A stretch of DNA of 64,000 nt from Phaeodactylibacter sp. (GCF_022763345.1 NZ_JALEGS010000020.1:62001-126000); one strand, 5' to 3'; counted from the first letter of the stretch, positions 25,394 through 34,743 are shown. The notes: generated by a model from the sequence alone, not told the origin. Numbers and translations: made by a program.

Positions 25394-25738
25394 TCAAAAC
25401 ATACGCGATAACCGCCACCGCAGCCACTGCCATCCGGTTGTTCGATAATTGATATTGAGTTGCCCATCGGGTTGGCGGCTCAGGATTTCCTTACGGCCAA
25501 GAGTCACGGATATATCCTGAGGCATCTGCTTCAAAGACTCCAGCAACTTACCTGCTTTGGCAGGTTGGATATGAGGCCGGACAGAAGAAAGAAAGTGCCG
25601 GAAAGTTGGTGCGTTCTCGAAATGGAGCCGTATCTGGTTCTCAGACCGGGAAGCGGTAAAGTGTGCCTCGCCATGTGGAGACTCAAGGTTGAGTTGCCCT
25701 TCGAGAGAAAGGGAGGAAAGATAGGTGGAAATATTCAT
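25394..25738 (-). CDS. Conserved-looking small hypothetical protein
   Basis: The 114-residue product (start MNISTYLSSLSLEG; the frame extends 16 codons upstream, but that part lacks coding character) is soluble, with an N-terminal beta-rich half (GEAHFTASRSENQIRLHFEN) and a C-terminal Trp/Arg-rich tail (TTGWQWLRWRLSRMF). I do not recognise a family. It follows the 63-residue hypothetical at 25808-25999 in the same direction, and the two probably form one transcription unit. Confidence 0.5.
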   Translation of the reverse strand: MNISTYLSSLSLEGQLNLESPHGEAHFTASRSENQIRLHFENAPTFRHFLSSVRPHIQPAKAGKLLESLKQMPQDISVTLGRKEILSRQPDGQLNINYRTTGWQWLRWRLSRMF

Positions 25739-25807
25739 CGCGGTGGGTCTAAAAACAGGCATTGCTCTCGGGGGAGAGCAATGCACAGGGTTCAGTTTGA
25801 GGATATC

Positions 25808-25999
25808 TTATTTCTCAGTAGTTGTGATTTTCAGCGTGCCATTCATCTTCCACTGTGCATGCTCTGCATCATCAGCGGTACTGCTGGGCACGTGAAGTTC
25901 GAAGTCATCAAACTGGTAAGAAATTTCTGCATTTCTGCCAGTTAGGCGTTCGAACAATCCAATCGCGAGGTCTGGCCAATTCTTAGTTTCGTTAGTCAT
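25808..25999 (-). CDS. Small hypothetical protein
   Basis: The 63-residue acidic protein (MTNETKNWPDLAIGLFERLT) has alternating polar/hydrophobic strands (AEISYQFDDFELHV, WKMNGTLKITT). No family is recognised. Its strand-rich composition resembles the downstream gene at 25394-25738, and both could come from an ancestral repeat. The start ATG is followed by a typical acidic/Asn-rich soluble N-terminus, and the leader upstream is A/T-rich. Confidence 0.5.
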   Translation of the reverse strand: MTNETKNWPDLAIGLFERLTGRNAEISYQFDDFELHVPSSTADDAEHAQWKMNGTLKITTTEK

Positions 26000-26056
26000 T
26001 TTTTATTCTTTAGTTTACTAATTTTCAATGATATAACGAGAGTGGCCCTTCGATGT

Positions 26057-27274
26057 TCAGGCTATTTGCAACTGTTCCCGCCGGCGCAGTAGCCAAAACC
26101 CACCGGCAGCTATAGCGCTTGCTGCGAAAAGCACATACCAGAGCGTTCCGAAACCTGCCCAGGCCACCAGTTGTAGCCCCAGGTTAGGCGCGATGACGTG
26201 CGAAAGGGAGTAGGTAACCGAAAACAGACCCATGTAAGCCCCCCGGTTGCGTTTATTGGTGAAGCCCATAGCCATCGTCGCAATGAAGGGCAGGCTCAGA
26301 ATTTCCCCAAAAGTCAGCATTAGCATGGCAGCAAGGGCCACCCATGCCGCCGTGCCCAGCCCACTGAACAACAGATAGGTCAGCCCAATCATAAAGGTGC
26401 CAAGTGTGATGATCTGTGTAGCACTAAAGCGGCGCTCCAGCACGTAGATCAGTGGCATTTCGATTAGGGCGATCACCAAGCCATTCATGGCCATTAGCCG
26501 GCCAATCTGCCCCTCGTCGAGCAGGACTTCCTGTTTAAAATAGACCGGAAGAGTAGAAAACAACTGCATAAAGGCAATCGCATTGAGCAAAGCCAGCAGC
26601 AGAAAAAACAAATATCGCTTATCGTGGTGGGCTTTGCCCTGAAAAATGCCTGTTTCGGTTTCTTCCTCCTCATCGGTTTCCAGGAAGCGCTTAGGCAGAG
26701 CGGCCCGGAAAAACAGAGCGGCAGCGATGCAGGTCAGCCCGTCTACCCAAAACAGCCATTCGTACCCATAGGCGATAGCGACCATACCACCTACGGCGGG
26801 ACCTACTGCCCAGCCCAGATTGATAGCGAGGCGGAGCAAGGCTACTGCCCGGGTCCGGTTGGCGCTGTGGCTGTAGGAAGCAACAGCAGCGAAGTTGGCC
26901 GGGCGGAAAGCATCTGCTACCGTACTGGCCAGGAACACCATCGCGCAAAGCCCGTAGAAGCCTTTCACCTGCCCCAGCGCGATGAAGATAAACCCGCTCA
27001 GGAATAGCGACCAAAACTGCGTCTCGTAGAACCCAATCCGGTCTACCAGTTTGCCACCCACGTATGCGCCAAGAATGGAGCCTCCGCCAAAGCAGCTCAT
27101 GATCCAGCCCGCCTGGGACAGGCTAAAGCCTACGTCTTGTGTAAGATAAACAGAAAGGAAAGGCAGGACCATCGTGCCGGCCCGGTTGATGAGCATTACG
27201 CTGGAAAGGAGCCATATTTCTTTGGACAGCCCCCGGAAGGCATCCACATAAACAGCAAAACCTTTTTGGAACAT
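26057..27274 (-). CDS. MFS transporter (drug/sugar efflux type)
   Basis: This 405-residue protein has twelve predicted membrane spans and the MFS motif between TM2 and TM3 (GAYVGGKLVDRIGFYETQFW; G-x3-D-R-x-G). The DHA1-like N-terminal half (MLINRAGTMVLPFLSVYLTQDVGF) resembles the YdhP/MdtH-type efflux permeases of the phylum. A charged cytoplasmic loop with EEEETETG lies between TM6 and TM7. The substrate is not predictable. It is monocistronic; the next gene on the same strand begins 99 bases upstream. Confidence 0.9.
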   Translation of the reverse strand: MFQKGFAVYVDAFRGLSKEIWLLSSVMLINRAGTMVLPFLSVYLTQDVGFSLSQAGWIMSCFGGGSILGAYVGGKLVDRIGFYETQFWSLFLSGFIFIALGQVKGFYGLCAMVFLASTVADAFRPANFAAVASYSHSANRTRAVALLRLAINLGWAVGPAVGGMVAIAYGYEWLFWVDGLTCIAAALFFRAALPKRFLETDEEEETETGIFQGKAHHDKRYLFFLLLALLNAIAFMQLFSTLPVYFKQEVLLDEGQIGRLMAMNGLVIALIEMPLIYVLERRFSATQIITLGTFMIGLTYLLFSGLGTAAWVALAAMLMLTFGEILSLPFIATMAMGFTNKRNRGAYMGLFSVTYSLSHVIAPNLGLQLVAWAGFGTLWYVLFAASAIAAGGFWLLRRREQLQIA

Positions 27275-27373
27275 TGGGTGTACTTTTCAGCAGCGGTTGC
27301 CTGCTGTAGTTATGCAGTAATTATGAAATACTACACACAGGCGCTGCGGATAAGTTCCCCGGCAGGTCTAAAT

Positions 27374-27592
27374 TTAGGATTGCTTTTCGCGGTCTTCGTA
27401 CCAATGACCCTCTGAAAAGGTCTTTTCACTGCGCTCGCTGGAACGCAAGACAACCACGGTCTGTACCAGGAGCAGTACCGGCACCAGGAACATGCCCAGA
27501 CCGATTACCAAGCCCGTGGGGTAAAGCATCATTAAGACGACACTCAGTACCAGAACCGCGAAAATCCAGGCCGTAGCCGTTTTGTAATGCAT
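27374..27592 (-). CDS. Small two-span membrane protein
   Basis: The 72-residue protein has two hydrophobic spans (TATAWIFAVLVLSVVLMMLY and LVIGLGMFLVPVLLLVQTVV) separated by a tight Pro/Thr turn, and a charged C-terminus (RSSERSEKTFSEGHWYEDRE). It lies 11 bases after the rhodanese gene on the same strand, so the two are probably co-transcribed. No family is recognised. Confidence 0.7.
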   Translation of the reverse strand: MHYKTATAWIFAVLVLSVVLMMLYPTGLVIGLGMFLVPVLLLVQTVVVLRSSERSEKTFSEGHWYEDREKQS

Positions 27593-27603
27593 AAAGAATG
27601 GTT

Positions 27604-27903
27604 TTAGGCAGCCGTTAGTACGTCTGCTTCGAGTTCGTTGAGGACATCCAGCCAGCTTCCGCCGTTATAGACCTCTTCAAAACCGAGGGTTTGTAAGGAC
27701 AGGGCGACTAATCCGGAACGGTAGCCTTCTTCGCAGAAAAAGACGAGCGGTTTGGGGTATTCCATCAGCTCATCCAGATAGTAAAGGTGAAGGTCCCATG
27801 GAATGTTTACCGATCCTGGTACATTACATTGGTCAAATTCCTCCCGGTAGCGCACATCTATCAGCGTTCCGGCTCTGACGTTCTTGATATCTTTAGTCCA
27901 CAT
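27604..27903 (-). CDS. Single-domain rhodanese-like protein
   Basis: The 99-residue protein has the rhodanese fold, with LIDVRYREEFDQCNVPGSVNIPWD as the strand-helix entry and VFFCEEGYRSGLVALSLQ as the active-site loop (Cys followed by a six-residue loop ending Arg-Ser-Gly). It probably handles persulfide sulfur in the cytoplasm. The length is normal for a stand-alone rhodanese. It precedes the small membrane protein at 27374-27592 by 11 bases. Confidence 0.92.
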   Translation of the reverse strand: MWTKDIKNVRAGTLIDVRYREEFDQCNVPGSVNIPWDLHLYYLDELMEYPKPLVFFCEEGYRSGLVALSLQTLGFEEVYNGGSWLDVLNELEADVLTAA

Positions 27904-28022
27904 GGCAATCAGGTTTATGGTGAAAAAGCAAGATGAGATTCAAAATACGAATATCTGAGCCTGCCTGCACTGCCATTTATCACCCTAAGGCGCTGATTTT
28001 CAAAAATATGCTGACTTTCGGA

Positions 28023-28838
28023 CTAATTATTTTTGTTTTTCAGCATTGATACGTAAATGCTTTCCAGTTTTTCCTGGATTATAGTCATTACCTGATGTAA
28101 TGAAATGCCAGGATCGAGCTTTATCTTCTTTAAATAGCCCCGCCACTGAGTTACTCTCCGTTTGTCTTTTGCAAAAGCAGGATCAAAGAGAGGGTGGTCT
28201 TTGGTTAGCCGAGTTCGTCTCCTATTGAATGTAGCCAGAATAGCAGCCTCTAACTGTCCCAGGTCAATAGAATTATCACTTGTAAGAATGGAGTAAAGGT
28301 CATAGAAATCTTTCATCCGGCTATTGAGTTCTCCAAGTGCAATCATCGCTTCGAACTTTTCTGCAATGAGGTTCTCCTTTGAATAGGCAAGGATTTCAGG
28401 TTCATCCATTGGCAGAAGCGTTGGATAGACCATTTCTACCGGACCTGGAGTTACAGCATCACCAAAACCGATGTCAATCTGTAGGCGCTGGCTAATTTGA
28501 CCCAGATTTACAGGCACCTTTATGCGCACACCTGTGTAATTTCCTTCTTTTACAATCTTGCTCACTTCCAGCTTTGAAAAATTATAAATGACACAGTCTT
28601 TAGGATAATCAATACCACAGATTTCCTGAAAGATTACCTTGATAGAGTTCAAATCATTGGAAATTTGCCAACCCAGTAGGTCTACGTCCAAAGTTGGGCG
28701 AGTAGTTAGCCCTTCCCATGCATAGAGCAAGGTCCCGCCTTTAAGTAGAAAATCACTTCGGTAAGCAGACTGAGCGAGTCGGTACAGTAAACGCTCCTGA
28801 AAATAACGTGTGAGTATTAGCTGATGAATTCTGACCAT
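28023..28838 (-). CDS. abiEii: AbiEii nucleotidyltransferase toxin
   Basis: The 271-residue protein has the AbiEii/DUF1814 motif I (FLLKGGTLLYAW) followed by RPTLDVDLLG, the metal-binding Asp pair of nucleotidyltransferases. Further motifs are LIAEKFEAMIALGELNSRMKDFYDLY (the conserved K-x(n)-R-x-KDxYDL block). AbiEii toxins of type IV toxin-antitoxin systems inhibit growth by modifying RNA, and the pair gives abortive-infection phage resistance. The antitoxin gene is upstream with a 51-base gap. Length is in the normal range. Confidence 0.95.
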   Translation of the reverse strand: MVRIHQLILTRYFQERLLYRLAQSAYRSDFLLKGGTLLYAWEGLTTRPTLDVDLLGWQISNDLNSIKVIFQEICGIDYPKDCVIYNFSKLEVSKIVKEGNYTGVRIKVPVNLGQISQRLQIDIGFGDAVTPGPVEMVYPTLLPMDEPEILAYSKENLIAEKFEAMIALGELNSRMKDFYDLYSILTSDNSIDLGQLEAAILATFNRRRTRLTKDHPLFDPAFAKDKRRVTQWRGYLKKIKLDPGISLHQVMTIIQEKLESIYVSMLKNKNN

Positions 28839-28889
28839 TCGAGCGCGAGATAACCCTTAGGCGACCCTGTATGGAAGCCACTGTGTTTT

Positions 28890-29480
28890 TCATACCATTA
28901 GTTCGAAATATTGCCTGGCTACTGAATAGATACCCAACTTCCGGGCATAGCGCATTAGTTTGTTGATGTCCTGTTCAGGGTGATCAAAGTAATGTTGAGT
29001 TACCTCCTTTACCGCCTCCAAGCCAAGCTTATTTCGAGCTTTAAGGAAGTCACACACTGTTTTTTCCATATCGTAGACGCTTAATTTAGCGCCATCTACT
29101 ATTTTCTGACTTATTCCCAACGTGTACTGTTCATCTTTCCAATAGTAAAGTTTTACGGGCGGGTAAGCAGGCAGCCTGATTCGCCTTTTCCAGTCTATCG
29201 CTACCTGATACGCCCCAGATACGAATGTACTTAGCTCATGAAGCTGAGCGGACGAATGCAGGCAGAAAACCCCATCCTTTACAAGAGCATTTACTTCTTC
29301 CCATTCATTATCCGCTAGTGTGAGGTGTCGGTACCAGCCATGCCGGATTCTTTCAATTGTGCCATCTTTTAGTAGCTTTTTTATGGCATAGTAAGAGTAT
29401 CCTGCGTTATTCAATTGAGTAGTACTTAGTACACCACCTGATGCGGCGAATAGTTGATTAATGGAATCGCGGTTTTGCAT
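28890..29480 (-). CDS. abiEi: AbiEi antitoxin/autorepressor
   Basis: The 196-residue protein has the AbiEi N-terminal winged HTH (ASGGVLSTTQLNNAGYSYYAIKKLLKDGTIERIRHGWYRH) and the C-terminal AbiEi domain (VKDGVFCLHSSAQLHEL, RLPAYPPVKLYYW, VYDMEKTVCDFLKARNKLGLEAVKEV). AbiEi antitoxins repress their own operon by binding inverted repeats. A 10-bp inverted repeat overlaps the start codon here (29479-29514), fitting that role. Toxin downstream, same strand. Confidence 0.95.
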   Translation of the reverse strand: MQNRDSINQLFAASGGVLSTTQLNNAGYSYYAIKKLLKDGTIERIRHGWYRHLTLADNEWEEVNALVKDGVFCLHSSAQLHELSTFVSGAYQVAIDWKRRIRLPAYPPVKLYYWKDEQYTLGISQKIVDGAKLSVYDMEKTVCDFLKARNKLGLEAVKEVTQHYFDHPEQDINKLMRYARKLGIYSVARQYFELMV

Positions 29481-29514
29481 ATTTACGGCAAATAAGACTA
29501 TTTACCGTAAATAT
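29479..29514 (-). promoter_or_regulatory. AbiE operator: 10-bp perfect inverted repeat over the start codon
   Basis: ATATTTACGG (29479-29488) and CCGTAAATAT (29505-29514) are exact complements with a 16-base spacer. The first arm includes the AbiEi start codon. TATATTTA just upstream (minus strand) could be the -7 box. AbiEi-family repressors are known to bind paired inverted repeats at their promoters. Confidence 0.7.
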
Positions 29515-29581
29515 ACTAAATCGTCAAAATCAAATCAAGCATCAAGTCTATTAGGCTCAGATATGGTAAGTCTAAGCGGCT

Positions 29582-30496
29582 CTAATCCACAAGCGGCTCC
29601 ACGGTGTAGCCCACCTCCCGCAACAGCGCAATCACTCCTTCCTCACCGCCAAGGTGGCCGGCACCGACGGCAAAGAACGTAGGCCGCTGTTTCATAGCTT
29701 CCTCCATGATGGGGATCCAGTTGCGGTTGCGGCGCACCAGTAGCAGGTCTTCGTACCCGGCAATGCCGCCTTCCTCGTCCATCATGCTTTGCATAGCATA
29801 GATGTCCTGATCTTTGTAGAGCTTGACCATCTCATCAAACTGATCAGTGGCGCCACCGTCTTCAGCGTTGATGGCTTCCATTAGCATTTTGGCCTGTACG
29901 CTGTAGGGGATACTGTCGAACATACTCATCTGGAACTCGGCGGTCTCCAGCCCGTCAATGTCCATCTCCCTCTCCTGCGCCATTTTCATGAATTCCATCT
30001 CGTAGGAAACCATGCTGCTCTCGGCATTAGGATTGAAGCTCATCATGTCCTCGCCACTGCCCAGTACCGACAGGAACATCGGCTTGATGCGGTCCACGAA
30101 CATCATCGGCAGCCCTACCTGCTGGAAGTGCTCGCTGACCTGTGCGTATTCCTCTTCGGTCAGTAAGTCCTTCAGGGTCGTATCGCCCACCATGAAGGCC
30201 TTCATCATCAGCGGCATCATTTTGGACATATCGGTCATGTCTTCCATGTCAATTTCAAAAGCTACGTGCTTAACAGACTCAAAGGCTTTCTTAGCAGACT
30301 CGGTCAGGAAGTAGTCGTCCCGGCCAATCATGTGAATAGTGCCGTAAACGTAGGATGGAACCTCGAGGCCGTTGCCTGTTACCTTCCAGAGCAGCGCTTT
30401 GTCGGTAGGCGCTGGTGCGTATTTAGCCGAAGCCGGTTGCGCCCAGAGATTAACTGCTGCAATAAGCAGTAGGAAAGAAAATGCAAATCTTCTCAT
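29582..30496 (-). CDS. TraB/GumN family exported protein
   Basis: The 304-residue protein has a signal peptide (MRRFAFSFLLLIAAVNLWAQ) and the TraB/GumN family motifs GTIHMIGRDDYFL (GxxH near the N-terminus) and VGAGHLGGEEGVIALLREVGY (second GxxH near the C-terminus), with conserved Glu/Asp between them (FEIDMEDMTD). This resembles the Tiki/EreA/TraB superfamily of putative metallohydrolases acting in the periplasm. The real substrate is not known. It is monocistronic, on the minus strand. Confidence 0.92.
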   Translation of the reverse strand: MRRFAFSFLLLIAAVNLWAQPASAKYAPAPTDKALLWKVTGNGLEVPSYVYGTIHMIGRDDYFLTESAKKAFESVKHVAFEIDMEDMTDMSKMMPLMMKAFMVGDTTLKDLLTEEEYAQVSEHFQQVGLPMMFVDRIKPMFLSVLGSGEDMMSFNPNAESSMVSYEMEFMKMAQEREMDIDGLETAEFQMSMFDSIPYSVQAKMLMEAINAEDGGATDQFDEMVKLYKDQDIYAMQSMMDEEGGIAGYEDLLLVRRNRNWIPIMEEAMKQRPTFFAVGAGHLGGEEGVIALLREVGYTVEPLVD

Positions 30497-30761
30497 TGGT
30501 GTTGACTTAAGATGTACAGGGCAGTACCCGCTTTTAGCAGCGAGCCTTTTGCCCGGAGTATTACAATAGGTTTAAAACGTGAATATCCAGCGCCAAACGG
30601 AGCATTATTTCTTACGAATATTGCTCACTACGATCATACGTTCGAGCGGTCTGAATTATTTTGGCTGGCTGTTTGCGTTCAGATTTTCGTAACAAAGGAA
30701 TGGGCTTTCGGTTGCATGCCATAGCAGTTTTAAGACCTTTTTACGATATTGGCATCAAAAC

Positions 30762-31178
30762 ATGACACCATTCCACCTGGCTTTTCCGGTTAGCGATATT
30801 GAGGCGACCCGTCAATTTTACGAAGGCACCCTGGGCTGCAAAATAGGCCGCAGGGCCGAGCGATGGATCGATTTTGACTTCTTCGGGCATCAGCTTTCCG
30901 CACACCTGACGGATGAGCGCCCGGCAGACCCTATGACCAACCCGGTAGACGGTAAGTCGGTGCCGGTACGCCACTTCGGCGCTATACTTGATATGGAAAC
31001 CTGGGAAAAGCTGGCGGACCGGCTGCGGGCGGCAGGGACTGATTTTGTCATCGAACCTTATATCCGCTTTAAGGGGGAGCCTGGTGAACAGGCAACGATG
31101 TTTTTCCTTGATCCGAGCGGGAATGCTCTGGAATTTAAAGCTTTCCGCGACCGGGCTAAGATTTTTGCCACAAGCTAA
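30762..31178 (+). CDS. VOC (glyoxalase/dioxygenase fold) family protein
   Basis: The 138-residue protein is a single VOC unit: [28 protein letters not shown], then [23 protein letters not shown], and [15 protein letters not shown], with His, His and Glu in metal-ligand positions. VOC enzymes include glyoxalases, extradiol dioxygenases and resistance proteins. This simple form with [11 protein letters not shown] is close to the glyoxalase-like uncharacterised group. It is convergent with fumC, sharing the hairpin at 31188-31211. Confidence 0.92.
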   Translation: MTPFHLAFPVSDIEATRQFYEGTLGCKIGRRAERWIDFDFFGHQLSAHLTDERPADPMTNPVDGKSVPVRHFGAILDMETWEKLADRLRAAGTDFVIEPYIRFKGEPGEQATMFFLDPSGNALEFKAFRDRAKIFATS

Positions 31179-31187
31179 AACAAAACC

Positions 31188-31211
31188 GCCCGGAGCGTTA
31201 TCGATCCGGGC
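31188..31211 (-). terminator. Hairpin between VOC gene and fumC, terminator of fumC
   Basis: GCCCGGA (31188-31194) pairs with TCCGGGC (31205-31211). On the minus strand it is followed by GGTTTTGTTTT, so it fits a terminator for fumC. On the plus strand no T-run follows. Confidence 0.65.
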
Positions 31212-31226
31212 AGTAGGTATTAAGGT

Positions 31227-32609
31227 TTAGATCATATTTTCCGGGCGTACCCATTCGTCAAACTGCTCTGCCGTAAGCAGGCCCAGCTCAATGGCCGCTT
31301 CCTTGAGGGTGGAGTTCTCAGCATGTGCCTTTTTGGCAATCGCCGCTGCATTGTCGTACCCAATGTGGGTATTCAGTGCAGTCACCAGCATCAGGGAGTT
31401 GTTGAGGTTCTGTTTGATGCGGTCGTAGTTTGGCTCGATGCCCTTGGCGCAATTCTCATCAAAGCTTACACAGGCATCGCCGATCAGGCGGGCGGAAGTC
31501 AGGAAGTTGAAGATCATCACCGGTTTGAAGACATTCAGTTCAAACTGCCCGGTCATGCCGCCTACGTTGATGGCCACATCATTGCCTACCACCTGCGCCA
31601 TCGCCATCGTCAGGGCTTCTGACTGGGTCGGATTGACCTTGCCCGGCATAATGGATGAACCCGGCTCATTGGCAGGGATGATGAGCTCGCCAATACCGCA
31701 ACGGGGACCGGAAGCCAGCATCCGGATGTCGTTGCCAATCTTCATAAGCGAAACGGCAACGGTCTTCAGTGCACCGTGCGACTCTACGATGGCATCGTGC
31801 GCCGCCAGGGATTCGAACTTGTTGGGCGCAGTCACGAATGGCAGCCCGGTGAGGTCAGCGATATGCTTCGCCACATTCTCTGCGTAGCCTTCGGGTGTGT
31901 TCAGGCCTGTGCCAACTGCCGTGCCGCCGAGTGCCAGTTCTGCCAGGTGAGGCAGGGTATTTTTAATGGCACGCAGCCCGTGGTTGAGCTGAGCCACATA
32001 ACCGGAAAGCTCCTGCCCCACCGTAACTGGGGTAGCATCCATAAAGTGAGTACGGCCGATTTTCACGACATCCATGAATTCCTTTGACTTGGCATCCAGC
32101 GTATCGCGCAGGGCTTCGATGCCCGGGATGGTCGTTTCCATCAGCATCTGATATGCCGCAATGTGCATGGCCGTAGGAAAAGTATCATTGGATGATTGGG
32201 ACTTATTGACATCATCGTTAGGGTGGAGGAACTTCTTCTCGTCTGTCAGTTTTCCGCCTTTGAGAACGTGTGCGCGGTTAGCCACCACCTCATTAACGTT
32301 CATGTTGGACTGTGTGCCGGAGCCAGTCTGCCAGACTACGAGTGGGAACTGATCGTCCAGCTTGCCCGCCAGGATTTCATCGCATACCGCCGCGATAGCT
32401 TCCGCTTTGTCCGCAGACAGGACGCCCGCCTCCTGATTGGTCATAGCCGCTGCCTTTTTGAGAATGGCAAAAGCGCGGATGATCTCCTTCGGCATGGTGT
32501 GGCCACCAATGCGGAAGTTCTCGGAAGAGCGCTGGGTCTGAGCGGCCCAGTATTTATCGGCAGGTACGTCTATGTACCCAATGCTATCTTTTTCCTTTCT
32601 GAATTCCAT
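31227..32609 (-). CDS. fumC: Fumarate hydratase class II
   Basis: The enzyme hydrates fumarate to L-malate in the TCA cycle. The 460-residue protein starts [20 protein letters not shown]; the frame extends upstream, but that part is unlike the family. Signatures are [48 protein letters not shown] and the class II/aspartase superfamily block [15 protein letters not shown] with the catalytic-loop Ser. The C-terminal helix region is intact ([18 protein letters not shown]). Length is normal. No Fe-S cluster cysteines are present, as expected for class II. Confidence 0.98.
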   Translation of the reverse strand: MEFRKEKDSIGYIDVPADKYWAAQTQRSSENFRIGGHTMPKEIIRAFAILKKAAAMTNQEAGVLSADKAEAIAAVCDEILAGKLDDQFPLVVWQTGSGTQSNMNVNEVVANRAHVLKGGKLTDEKKFLHPNDDVNKSQSSNDTFPTAMHIAAYQMLMETTIPGIEALRDTLDAKSKEFMDVVKIGRTHFMDATPVTVGQELSGYVAQLNHGLRAIKNTLPHLAELALGGTAVGTGLNTPEGYAENVAKHIADLTGLPFVTAPNKFESLAAHDAIVESHGALKTVAVSLMKIGNDIRMLASGPRCGIGELIIPANEPGSSIMPGKVNPTQSEALTMAMAQVVGNDVAINVGGMTGQFELNVFKPVMIFNFLTSARLIGDACVSFDENCAKGIEPNYDRIKQNLNNSLMLVTALNTHIGYDNAAAIAKKAHAENSTLKEAAIELGLLTAEQFDEWVRPENMI

Positions 32610-32836
32610 ATTCCTAATTTGGTTTTTGATCTCGAAATTATGCTCCGCTAAGGTACAGCATAGCGGGAGATTTTGGGAGCCAACAGCCAAAGATATCGGG
32701 CAGGACCGGGCAACTCAGCAGCTTTTTGGGTAAACTTAAAATGAGGCTCGGCGTTAACCCTGTAAGAGCAGTCTGTTTGAGTGGCAGGCTGTTGACAAAA
32801 CGAATAAATTCCATAACTAATCAAAACTCCAAAATT

Positions 32837-33469
32837 ATGGCTTTCGAATTGCCAAAGTTACCTTACGCCTATGACGCCCTGGAGCCGCACATCGACGCGC
32901 GCACCATGGAAATCCACCACACAAAGCACCACGCAGGATATACCTCTAAGCTGAATGCCGCTATCGAAGGCACAGACCTGGAGAAGAAAAGCATCAAGGA
33001 GATTCTCGCCAATGTATCAGCGCACAGTGCTGGCGTACGCAATAACGGCGGCGGCTTCTTCAATCACAAACTGTTCTGGGAAGTAATGTCTCCGGACGGT
33101 GGCGGCGAGCCATCTGAGCGCATGAATATCCACAAAGCGATCGCGCGCGATTTCGGTTCTTTCGAGAAATTCAAAGATGAATTCGCCAATGCTGCAGCAA
33201 CACAGTTCGGCTCCGGCTGGGCATGGCTTTGCGTAGACAAGCATGACAAGCTGTTCGTTACGTCCACTCCAAATCAGGACAACCCACTGATGGACGTCGT
33301 GGACGCTGACGGTACGCCTATCCTCGGCCTGGATGTATGGGAGCACGCCTACTACCTGAACTATCAGAACCGCCGCCCGGACTATATCGAAGCATTCTTC
33401 AATGTCATCGACTGGGGCAAGGTGAGCGAGAACTACAATGACGCGAACGAAGGCGCCTCATCCTTCTAA
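32837..33469 (+). CDS. sod: Superoxide dismutase, Fe/Mn family
   Basis: The 210-residue enzyme removes superoxide in the cytoplasm. It starts [20 protein letters not shown]; the leader AAAACTCCAAAATT precedes the ATG, and the upstream extension lacks family similarity. Metal ligands are His in [12 protein letters not shown], His in [14 protein letters not shown], and Asp/His in [21 protein letters not shown]. The [12 protein letters not shown] block with Gly rather than Gln at one position leaves Fe versus Mn preference open. Length is typical. Confidence 0.97.
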   Translation: MAFELPKLPYAYDALEPHIDARTMEIHHTKHHAGYTSKLNAAIEGTDLEKKSIKEILANVSAHSAGVRNNGGGFFNHKLFWEVMSPDGGGEPSERMNIHKAIARDFGSFEKFKDEFANAAATQFGSGWAWLCVDKHDKLFVTSTPNQDNPLMDVVDADGTPILGLDVWEHAYYLNYQNRRPDYIEAFFNVIDWGKVSENYNDANEGASSF

Positions 33470-33693
33470 GCTGACATTTTAAGAAAACTTTGACATAGGT
33501 GCTTTCCCGGTACAGGGAGAGTGCCTATTTCTTTTTTAAACACTGTCTATCAGTGATTTATTCATTGCGTAGTTCTTGTTTAACAAAATTCGATATTGTC
33601 GTTTGGCAGGCAGAGGGACAATCGGGACCTTGCGGCGAGCGGTCAAAACCCGTATCTTTGAAAAAGTTAATAAGATGTTCTTTTACAAACAAC

Positions 33694-33852
33694 ATGCTAA
33701 AACGATCTGATAGTCAACTGGCTTTTCAGGTGTTGAGAAGAATGAATCAACCCCATTTTTTCATTTTTAATCCCTTTCCCATGATCATTCTAAGCATTCT
33801 TCTGTTGATCCTGATCTTCTTTAATGTCGATGTACTAAAAGAAGCATTTTAG
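33694..33852 (+). CDS. Possible small membrane protein
   Basis: A 52-codon frame from ATG 33694 gives MLKRSDSQLAFQVLRRMNQ followed by one hydrophobic span (PMIILSILLLILIFFNVDVL) and is followed within 30 bases by a strong terminator. The preceding frame, open from 33499, shows no coding character. It may be a genuine small single-span protein downstream of sod, or chance. No homologue is known to me. Confidence 0.35.
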   Translation: MLKRSDSQLAFQVLRRMNQPHFFIFNPFPMIILSILLLILIFFNVDVLKEAF

Positions 33853-33881
33853 GGTCCCATTCAGAAAATCACATGTACGAA

Positions 33882-33917
33882 AAAAAGGCTTCCGCGGTAA
33901 CTTGCGGAAGCCTTTTT
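33882..33917. terminator. Strong bidirectional terminator
   Basis: AAAAAGGCTTCCGC and GCGGAAGCCTTTTT form a perfect 14-bp stem with an 8-base loop (GGTAACTT). It serves the sod-side transcript on the plus strand and, with its A-run, transcripts from the right. Confidence 0.9.
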
Positions 33918-33920
33918 CCT

Positions 33921-34062
33921 TTCCGGGCACTACTTTCGCCGGGCGTACTTGCCTTTGAAATATAGCACACCGGGGGAATGCCCCAACACCGGCTTGGGTT
34001 AATGCACCCGGTGAGATGCGTATCAGGTTTGCTCACGAAGCTTACCCCTCTATCGTTATCCC
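33921..34062. repeat. GC-rich structured intergenic element, member of a dispersed family
   Basis: The minus strand holds a 21-base stretch (33947-33927) that matches 55499-55519 at 20 positions (core TACGCCCGGCGAAAG), and CTCACCGGGTGC (34015-34004), which matches 55809-55820 exactly. In between, several overlapping hairpins are possible (CACCGGG 33968-33974 with CCCGGTG 34007-34013; GGGG/CCCC at 33973-33984). There is no open frame. It looks like a REP- or MITE-like element or a small structured RNA. Confidence 0.5.
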
Positions 34063-34542
34063 TTACTGCTTCACCGCCTCATAAATCCGCTCTGCTTCCT
34101 CCTGAGATAAGGTGCTCGCCATGCCGGCAGAGAAAATGATCTCCTGATCGCCCTGTAGATGGATGTAGCGAAAATTGTAGTTCAAATTGTTGCTGTCGAG
34201 CGCCATTTCGTAGAGGAAACCCTTCTCTTCTTCGCTGACGATGCGGGAAAAATAGCGGTTGGTTTTGACGGTTGCAAGCTGCTCCGCCTTAACACGCGCC
34301 AAATCACTGGTCGTCGCACTCGAAGCCATAATTTGCAGGTCGTAATTGCCTTCGCCTTTGACCGTGACATCTTTCATAAGCGTACCCATGTTGCGGGCTT
34401 TGACCACTGCGCTGTCCGGTGCCATAATCGTAACCGGCACACCGTGCTCCATCAGGTCGGTTTCCACCAAATTTGAGCCGCCATCGGTTTGGCAGCTCCA
34501 CAATAAAACAAGGGACAGGAGGGTAAAGAGTACTTTTTTCAT
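34063..34542 (-). CDS. Hypothetical lipoprotein
   Basis: The 159-residue protein has a lipoprotein signal (MKKVLFTLLSLVLLWSC) and a soluble domain of alternating strands and helices (VPVTIMAPDSAVVKARNMG, YDLQIMASSATTSDLARVKA, FRYIHLQGDQEIIFSAGM) ending in an amphipathic helix (SQEEAERIYEAVKQ). It is strand/helix mixed with no family that I recognise. The leader AACAAACCAGATAAA before ATG is of the usual A/C-rich type. It is divergent from recN. Confidence 0.8.
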   Translation of the reverse strand: MKKVLFTLLSLVLLWSCQTDGGSNLVETDLMEHGVPVTIMAPDSAVVKARNMGTLMKDVTVKGEGNYDLQIMASSATTSDLARVKAEQLATVKTNRYFSRIVSEEEKGFLYEMALDSNNLNYNFRYIHLQGDQEIIFSAGMASTLSQEEAERIYEAVKQ

Positions 34543-34735
34543 TTTATCTGGTTTGTTTTTATTCGAATTTCATGCATCAATACGGGGCAAAATAACGGAT
34601 TTGCCGACAAATTATTGAGCAACAGCTTTGATAAGCGGCCGCAATTGACCAATTTCGGGCAACGCGCCGGAAACGGGCAGCAGCAGGACACCAAACACCA
34701 TCTTTTAACCGGGCTCCAATAATCGGGAAAAGCCG

Positions 34736-34743
34736 TACCTTTG
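34736..34743 (+). promoter_or_regulatory. -7 box of the recN promoter
   Basis: TACCTTTG matches TAnnTTTG exactly, 25 bases before the recN ATG. No good -33 TTTG is seen at the expected distance. Confidence 0.5.

Noticed and set aside
31800..31825. tRNA-like T-loop sequence (GTTCGAATCC on the minus strand)
   Set aside because: It lies within the fumC coding sequence and no acceptor or anticodon stem can be formed around it.
34010..34060. Stretch resembling part of a TPP riboswitch (AACCTGATACG on the minus strand)
   Set aside because: Order of conserved blocks is wrong (no CTGAGA followed by the second block in the right place), and no thiamine gene lies downstream on that strand.
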